A stretch of 64,000 nt of DNA from Fallopia convolvulus (taxonomy: Eukaryota > Streptophyta > Magnoliopsida > Caryophyllales > Polygonaceae). The stretch covers positions 25,423,742 to 25,487,741 of the forward strand of contig OZ024720.1 of NCBI GenBank assembly GCA_964016875.1, given 5' to 3'. The notes under the pieces were generated by a model. That model did not search any database. It had not been told where the DNA came from and worked only from the letters and a program-made list of their open reading frames with translations. The position numbers were made by a program, and so were the translations under genes. Below, in pieces: positions 57,140-64,000 of this stretch (positions are counted from its first letter, which is position 1; every line of letters begins with the position of its first letter).

Positions 57140-58655
57140 AGAAGATGGAAGGTCAAGCTAATGACCTTAAACAAGCGCTGCTTCGGAGGCAACCCAAGGT
57201 TAGTGTTTTCTTCTCTCTTTTATTCTCTATAATGGGGACAATGTAGATTTTAAGTTTGGGGGAGGGAAACAAGTTTCATGTTAGTTTAGACTGCATATAA
57301 TTTCATGCTAGGTTGCATTTTCATGTTTAAAGTTTTTTTGTATTTGTCTTTGCATACAAAAAAAAATTCAGAAAAATGTCAAAAATTAAAAAAACATGCA
57401 TTTTAGGTGTTATTGAATCCCTTTTATGGAAAACCCCTTGTCCTCTTGTCTACTCTTTGCATAACTCTAAAATCCCATGACATGCTTGAATTGTTGAAAC
57501 ATCTTTATATTAGCATGATTTTAGATTCGTATGTTTTGCATGTAATTGAATGAGCACATGTTATCTTTTGAAATTTGAGATTATGCTAAAGTTCTAGACA
57601 TGTTTAACCTTGTGAGATCATATTTTCAGCCTTTATAGGACTAATTGTCCTCTCTTTATTTCTTGAGTGTCTCACTATGATTTGCTACTCTAGAAGTTGT
57701 GTTTAGATATCTATTTTGAGGCTGCTTACATGAGTCTTGCATATGACATTAAAGTGATAGAGGCATTATTTTTCATTAGCCTATATTTCCCTATCCAGCC
57801 TGTATATTAATCCTTCTTTTGAAGCCCCTGTTAGCCTTAATAGCCTATCTTTTTTAGCTCCACAAAATTAAATCCCGAGCCTAATGAGCCTTACCCTTTT
57901 GGAAAATGGGAATTTTTGCTAGAATTATTTTGTGAAGTTTGAGTAAGTTGGGGAGTTGAGAAGAAGAATGAGAATGGTGGATGAGTTGAAAGAAAAAAAT
58001 GTGAAGTAAAGGGAATGACGGTTGAAAATGAAGAATGGTTTGAGCTTGAGAAATAAAAAGTGCATATCAATGAAAAGTCTCAAAAGCCATGAAAAGAATG
58101 GGTTGAATAAAAAAAATTGCAAAAGAAGTGTGAGAAAAAGAAAGAAGTTGAACTATAGTTGAAAGGTTTGGAAAGAAAATGAGCAAAAAGAGTTGGTTTG
58201 TTAGTGTTGATGAAGCTTGATTTCTATTTTCCAGATTTAGCACCACTTAGCAAAATATTTTCCCTACCTTGTTCTTCTCACCTTGGCCACATTACAACGC
58301 ATCAAAAGACCTCTTGATTTTTGTTGTATGCAAAGTCCATAGCGGTGGAGATTTAGAGCACTGATGCAAGCATATGGTAGTTTAGCGGTCTTAGTTGAGG
58401 ATTGAGCGAAAAACAATACCCTTAACACTTGAGTGAGAGAGACAAACACATTCTCCTAGTGAGATCTAGAATGGATGTAGTCTCTTGGTCTTTTTGATTT
58501 TTCTAAAAGCATGTGCAATGATTTCAATTTTTGACCTACAAGATTATTGATTAATGCTTAACTTCATTTGGGGTGGATACTTGGATTGCATTGTCTTGTG
58601 GGGTGCTGAGTTTATTTCTTGCTTGAGGACAAACAAGGTTCAAGTTTGGGGATTT
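57140..58655 (+). other. E2 3' noncoding region with two PPT-like tracts
   Basis: The phrase GGAGGCAACCCAAGG (57187-57201), the tract AAGTTTGGGGGAGGG (57252-57266) and, beside the LTR, GCTTGAGGACAAACAAGG ... AAGTTTGGGGATTT (58621-58655). The last is the likely PPT. No gene is seen. Confidence 0.75.
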
Positions 58656-60047
58656 TGATAGCTTGCATTTTTTGAGCATCTTAGGACATGCATTTAAGAC
58701 TTTAATTTATATGTTTTCATGCATATGTCTTGTGTTTTCTAGTACTTTTAGTTTAGTTTCCGTTATAGATGTCTACACGCGTATTTGCATGCTTTTTAGG
58801 TACTTTTGAGAAGTTTGAGCTTCATTGGAATGCGTTTAGATACATGGAGGAATCAAGACTTCAGTCTAGGAAGCAATGAGACCAAAAAAGAACGATTCAA
58901 GAGCCGAAAAGAAGGAAGAACACGATCAAATTCCAAGGTCGTGCACCAAGGTGCACAGTCGTGCAGGCGGTGTTGACAAATCTTCGGATCGTGTGCCATA
59001 GGTGCACGATTGTGCGTCTCGGTTCGGAGAACGACACGGGTTGTGCATTGCAAGTACACGATCGTGCGCCTCTCAAGCCAAGGTCGTTCGGAGCCCCTTC
59101 AAGATCGTGCGATGGCTTGGATCGTGGGGCACCTAAGGCATGGGTCGTGCGCCCCAAAACCACGATCGTGCATCTCCTCTTGTGCCGGTGTAGATCATGC
59201 GTCTTCAAGCCATGGGTCGTGCGACACCACGCACGATTGTGCGTGTCTCCAAGATAGGCCATGCTCGAGCATTGCTTAGCCTAAGGTCGTGTGCCTATGT
59301 GCACGACACGCGTCGTGGCTCGTGCGTCCGTTTTAGATCGGGTTTTTGGGCCACCTCTCCTATCTTACCCTAGTATAAATACACTCTTTTTGGCTCGTGC
59401 GTCCTTTTTGGGAACTTGCCAAAGTTTGAGACTGAAAGGTGAAAACTTTGATATGTAGTCAAATAGGGAATTGAGACTGAAAGGTACTTTTTCCTGTTGG
59501 AATCCTAGGATATGAACCTGAGTTTTCTCTATTATGAAAATATTTTGAATTCTCTTGTGGAATAACAATTTTCATAGAAATCTTAAGGTTGGGTTGATTT
59601 AGCAAGTCGCAAAAGCGGATGTTGATTCAATTTAATCTTAAATTCTAAGTGCTTATAGGTCTAGATTTTAATTTGCAAGTCACGAAAGTGGATGTTTAAT
59701 TGAGTCTATATACGTTTGTTAAAATTCGAAAGAATTTAGCGGATACATTAGACAATTGCCTTCAAACAAAGTTAGAATTAAGATCATGCAATCATCTTTT
59801 ATAGTCTACCGAAGCATTGTTGTGGGGATCCTTGATCTTAGAAGCCTTTCTCTCATTGATTTCTCTCTTATTTACTTGTTTATTTGTCATAGTTCGTTTC
59901 ATAAGATAAAATCACGAAACAAACTTTTCTTATTTTTATGACTTAGTCTAGTTATTTGAATATGATTAATACTACTTAGTCCCAGAGTTCGATACCTTGG
60001 TATTACAACCGATCCCGTACACTTGTAGGGTAGGATTTGGCCTATCA
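58656..60047 (+). repeat. 3' LTR of E2 with internal deletion
   Basis: 1,392 bp against 1,695 in the 5' LTR; bases equivalent to about 43246-43579 are missing. TATA box GTATAAATA at 59373-59381. The palindromes of the 5' LTR are mostly mutated here. Confidence 0.88.
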
Positions 60048-61307
60048 AGGTCGAGCCTTCTCTAGGGTGGTAGACTATGTATCGTAGGTATTGTTCGGAA
60101 GAAGCCCCGTAATCAAACCCGTACCCCTTGATACCATGTTGTCCATGATGAAACTAGGGGTCGGTACCGACCTTGTAAGGTCGTTAACAGGGTCATAGAG
60201 CATGATTCCGAGCTCCTTTGGCTCGTTAACGTGGCCTCCATCACGTGCCACCCCCTCGGTACCGAACCCATAAGGCTCGTTACCGAGCTCCTATGTAGCT
60301 TGATCATGGAGCTCCTCATCCCTCTGAAATCGTGATGCTTTCCCCCTTAATGACAGCTCAGCCTCGGGACCTGGTGAGAAAGGGAAGGGCCTAGGAGTCT
60401 AAGTTGTGTACCAGTTGGGAAGGTACAAGAGTTCCAACTTTTTCTAGGTTCACTACCACTTGTTGCTCCTCGACCGTGGTCTCGAGCACCACTTCATTCT
60501 TCTTGAGGATCCCCGAAGATGCACTATAGCTAGTGTCCAACATTTGAGGTGGAGTCCCGGTGGTGTAACGAGAGAAATCAATCTCGCATGCTTGAGCAAG
60601 ACGGGCCACCATGCCCCCGATGTAGAACTCCTCACACTTCGCCCCGACAACCACCACGTACTTGAGCCATTCATAGCCCATGTTCATAGATGGGGGATCC
60701 TTGAATAACATGGTGCGGAGGCACCCCACTTGCTTTCTTGTCAGCCTTGAAAGTTCCCTATTGGCCCAAGTTATGCACCCTAAAATCCGCAAGATGATAC
60801 GGAAGATAGGGTTGACGACGTCCTTGACCGAAAGTGTACGGACATGGCCAAGAGCTTGACCCGTGATATACCTCCAAGTTTCTTCCACCATAAAATCATC
60901 AAGAGCTTTGTAGCCATGATGCGGGCTAGGGAAACCGAGAAGGGTATTGAATTCTGCTAGAGTAAGAGAGTAGGGCTCGTTCCTTAGCCGGAATGTGCCT
61001 CTGGGTTCTCAAGCCTTAGCTTGAGAGTGGCAATGAACTCGGCCGTGAGGGCGGGGTAATGTGACTCGTCGGGGGTGAGAAGGTGAGAGGCGCCAATATG
61101 GACAAAAGCTTGCCTGACGTCCCGATAGATGCCAAGTTGTTGAGCATGAGACTTGGAAAACCACCTCATCTTATTAGGTTTGCCTATCACAATGTTGAAT
61201 AATTTCTCCTCCCTGTCATCCATTAGCAAAACTTCATTCATTTGTGGAGGACTAGGCTTCATGGCCCTCTTGTTTGACCGATTGTTGGCTCTGCTTAAGC
61301 TTGCCAT
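60048..61307 (-). pseudogene. E1 post-pol ORF, N-terminal and middle part (broken)
   Basis: Starts MASLSRANNRSNKRAMKPSP at 61307; RWFSKSHAQQLGIYRDVRQA and YPALTAEFIATLK parallel E3. After a shift, 60391-60891 gives VVNPIFRIILRILGCITWA and MNMGYEWLKYVVV. It is cut by E2 at 60047; the end is at 42113-42507. Confidence 0.75.
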
Positions 61308-62070
61308 TTAGTCCTACACATTCAAAAATTCCCAAGATAATTTTCCACACACATTAAAGGAACCAAGTGACCCCATACTTTGATTGAAAACATATACTAA
61401 AAATCACTGAAAACCTCATAATTGCATGCCACATAAGGAGAAGAACAAAGTTATTATGCATAATCATTCAAAATTGAATTAATCAAGAATGAATGAGCCA
61501 AATTACATGTTAGAAAGTCAACCAAAGGCAAATAAAAATCAAGTAACAAGTGTTCTTTAGGGGATAGTATCGAGCCCATGGGGGTCGTTACCGAGGGACC
61601 GAACGCTTTCATTTTTCTGGGAAAAACAAGGGTTGGTACCGACCCTACGGGGGTCGATATCGAGCCTATAACAGCCCTAAAATTCAGTCCGGGTCAAAGT
61701 TTACGACTTCGAACCATCAAACATCCAACAATTGCAACATTTTAGCAAGTTTCCAACAACAAATGAAGGGTAATCAAGCAAGTCAAACCCCATACTTGAC
61801 CAAAAACTATCCTAAAATATGCCAAAATAGCCAAAACATGGTGTAGATCTAGAAAACTCAAGAACAATCAAATTCGTGCTTATAAATAATTATGCATTTA
61901 AAAAAATCAAAAAAATATTATACCATAATATTTCACATTTACAAATAGTAGATATTCAAAATCATCAAACATCAGGCATCTTAACTTAAATGTTAACAAT
62001 ACATCAAATTCACAAACCAAATTAGTAGATATACAAAAAGCATAATGCACAACAACATCTATAAGATCTT
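61308..62070. other. E1 noncoding spacer
   Basis: AT-rich with no ORF. Two palindrome modules at 61566-61596 and 61631-61665 (GGTACCGACC type) support assignment to E1. Confidence 0.6.
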
Positions 62071-63515
62071 TGATAGCATGCATTTTAGTCTAGGATAAAG
62101 CATGTTTATTTCCTTGGTTTAGCTGTTTTTATTTTCTTTTTCTTTAGTTTTATTGTCTTTTTCGTAGAATTTGTAGTTTCGGTTTCTACTCTTGTTTTGT
62201 TCGATTTCAGGACCATTTGGAGGTGGATTCAAGGAGTTTTGGCAACAACAAGGACGAGGGAGAGGAGCAACCCGATAGGAAGTGTCTAGGAGTCAAGCGG
62301 ATGCAAGGAATTGAAGAGAAGATGGGCTTAAGCTCGATGGAAGGCACGAAAGAAAGCTCATTCAACGTTTTTGAACGGAGCGGTGCACGAGTCAAAAACT
62401 CGGTCCAGGTCACGACCGAGTATTGGACCGAGGGTTACAAAACTCGGTCGAGGTCACGACCGAGTTTTGGACCGAGTCGCGTCTTTTTCCGAGATTTCTC
62501 CTCCGCGTGTTTTATTTATTAATTTCGGGCCTTTTCTATCTTGTTTTTTTAGGGTTTCATATAAGTACTTGGAGATTAAGTTTGGATAATGAATAGGTTT
62601 TTATTCTCTTAGTCTCTCTCTTTGAAGAACCCTATATTGGAGAATTGTGGATTTTTGGCAAGACTTGATTGGAGTTGGATTTAGATCTATTCAAAAGACA
62701 ATTGGTATTTTTTTCTTTGATTTAGATTTCTTTTCTCTTCATATTATGTCTAGCTAATTTCTTAGTTCCAAGGAAGGGCGAACCCAATGGTTTAGTAAGT
62801 AGATCTAAGGGTGATGTTTGGTTGAATTGAGATTTGAATTGTTGTTTGATTCAACCTAGGATGCTTAATGACCTAATTTGCTTGAATTAGGAATCTTGTT
62901 ATGTTTTAAGACTGAGAGGAGATAAGAATAACAAGAGACTAATTGAATTGAATTCACAAATTGTTAATTCATGTTAGATCCCTAGGTTTTAACTTGTTGA
63001 TTTATTTGTGCGAGAGTGACTTAATTCACATGTGGAACTTAACCTACCCTAGAAATTATTGATTGAGTAGTCTTAACGGAGCGCGAGAGCGAATGTTATT
63101 TCTATTGATTCATTGATCTCTAAAGAACTTAAAGGACCTAAATAAGACTTGCTTTGTGCGAGAGTGATTGCTAGTCGAGTCTAGGTACATGCATTAATCG
63201 TCTGAAAAGAGTTAATGTTGATATTTGAGATAGTTAGTCCTTCAAACAACATTTGAATTGAAATCCAAATAAATATCACAGGTAATCTACTAAATAATCA
63301 TTGTGGGGATCCTGACCTTGGAATGCGTTTCTCCATTGATAGTTACTTCTTAATTTTGATTTTAATTATTTCTGAATACAATTACAACTCCTTTTTCTTA
63401 TTTTTGGCTTAGTCTACTAAATAGTGTTATAATCAATACTACAAAGTTCCCTGAGTTCGACACCTTGATACTACAACCGAACCGTATACTTGCGGTGTAG
63501 GAAAATAGCCTATTA
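62071..63515 (+). repeat. 5' LTR of Athila-type element E4
   Basis: TGATAGCATGCATTTTAGTC ... GCCTATTA, 1,445 bp, related at both ends to the E2 LTR. Two 38-bp tandem copies at 62395-62432 and 62439-62476 each contain ACTCGGTC and GACCGAGT around GGTCAC. Confidence 0.85.
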
Positions 63516-63521
63516 AGTTTT

Positions 63522-63539
63522 TGGCACCGTTGCCGGGGA
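63522..63539 (+). other. Primer-binding site of E4, tRNA-Asp type
   Basis: TGGCACCGTTGCCGGGGA, one mismatch to the Athila/Tat PBS. Confidence 0.88.
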
Positions 63540-63642
63540 ACTATTGATAGTATTGGTTGTTTCTTGCAACCGGTAGATTAAGTCTTGTTTTATTTCTAAT
63601 TTGTTTCTTTTTGCTTTGGTTTCAGGTTTTGTTCTCTTTTTC

Positions 63643-64000
63643 ATGCGAAAAGCCAAGAGCGCTAGTTCATTATATGACTTTGATTCTGAACCAGAGCGTA
63701 CTTTTCACAGAAGAAATAGAGAGTTGAAAAAGCTGAAGGCCAAGCTATGGAGGCAGATGAACAACAACGGTTGATTCAACAACAACGAGAGCAATTACTT
63801 CAGCTCCAACAACAAGTACAGCAGTTGCAAGAAAATCAGCCACAACAAATGACTCTTGGTGACTATGTGCTGCCTCGTCACCAGGGACAGACATCTGGTG
63901 TTGTTAGACCTCCATTGCAGGCTAGAAATTTTGAGTTGAAGCCATCTCTGATCAACATGGTTCAGCAAAATCAGTTGTTCACCTGCTGAGAATCCTCACC
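63643..64000 (+). pseudogene. E4 gag, 5' end (runs off window)
   Basis: The ATG at 63643 (MRKAKSASSLYDFDSEPERT) is followed by a shift near 63720 into EADEQQRLIQQQREQLLQLQ, a Gln-rich coiled coil. FELKPSLINMVQQNQ then matches E2 gag. A stop near 63987 suggests a further break. The remainder is right of the window. Confidence 0.8.

Larger units (their letters stand above)
42508..60047 (+). mobile_element. Athila-type element E2, gag-protease only, split by E3
   Basis: LTRs 42508-44202 and 58656-60047, PBS, gag (44329-45217 then 55233-55925), protease (to about 56890), an integrase-like tail and a PPT. Without E3 it is about 7.5 kb. Reverse transcriptase, RNase H and the integrase core are absent. 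I found no clear target duplication (AATTT left, AGGTC right). Confidence 0.88.
38603..62070 (-). mobile_element. Athila-type element E1, 3' part, split by E2
   Basis: Minus strand. Its 3' LTR is 38603-40565; 3' noncoding DNA and the end of its post-pol ORF run to 42507; E2 interrupts; the rest of that ORF is 60048-61307, followed by noncoding DNA to 62070 where E4 starts. Gag, pol and the 5' LTR are not in the window. Homology of LTR end, PPT region and ORF to E3 places both in one group. Confidence 0.75.

Overview
This window reads as plant nuclear DNA, most likely from a eudicot. Two interrupted cellular genes with GT-AG introns lie in the left third. Nearly everything else is LTR retrotransposons of plant families: a Sirevirus-type Ty1/copia, a chromovirus-like Ty3/gypsy, several Athila-type Ty3/gypsy elements and a small copia. 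A LINE, a CACTA-like end and a hAT-type MITE are also present. I cannot name the species from sequence alone.

Layout. 453-1704 (+) is the 3' half of a RAD6/UBC1-UBC2-type ubiquitin-conjugating enzyme gene; its 5' exons lie left of the window. 16433-19140 (-) is a complete six-exon gene for an LRR receptor-like pseudokinase. The two are convergent, and homologues are neighbours in Arabidopsis, so this looks like conserved microsynteny. The spacer between them was duplicated in tandem, including the last codons of the kinase gene. It was then opened by a 12.3-kb segment bracketed by a perfect 88-bp direct repeat. Most of that segment is a Sirevirus-like copia element (4036-15008, minus strand, TSD TTTTA) with a third ORF after pol.

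20790-37342 is bracketed by two related short copia LTRs. Within it lie a chromovirus-like gypsy (21267-29203, +), an Athila-type LTR with PBS (to 30469), a broken copia gag, a CACTA-like terminus, AT-rich tandem repeats and a 5'-truncated L1-type LINE (33397-36590, -). 37566-38602 is an inverted copy of the LTR at 29209-30446.

38603-64000 is a Russian doll of Athila-type elements. E1 (-, from 38603) has a hAT-type MITE in its 3' LTR and is split by E2 (+, 42508-60047). E2 is split by E3 (-, 45218-55227, TSD CCAAG). A fourth element, E4 (+), starts at 62071 and runs off the window. E2 keeps gag and protease but has lost reverse transcriptase, RNase H and most of integrase. E3 keeps those but has lost gag and protease, its primer-binding site being joined almost directly to reverse transcriptase. 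Every retroelement reading frame with a substantial coding part has stops or frameshifts, so none looks autonomous now.

I see no new gene system of the defence-island or operon kind. The least explained signal is that each Athila-type family here carries its own short CpG-containing palindrome in multiple copies: TCGTTAACGA/CGGTACCG in E1 and E3, GCACGATCGTGC in E2, GCGATCGC in the 29.4-kb and 38.5-kb LTRs, and ACTCGGTC/GACCGAGT in E4. In E1 and E3 the palindromes also lie inside coding regions. I read no RNA genes, CRISPR arrays or further cellular genes.
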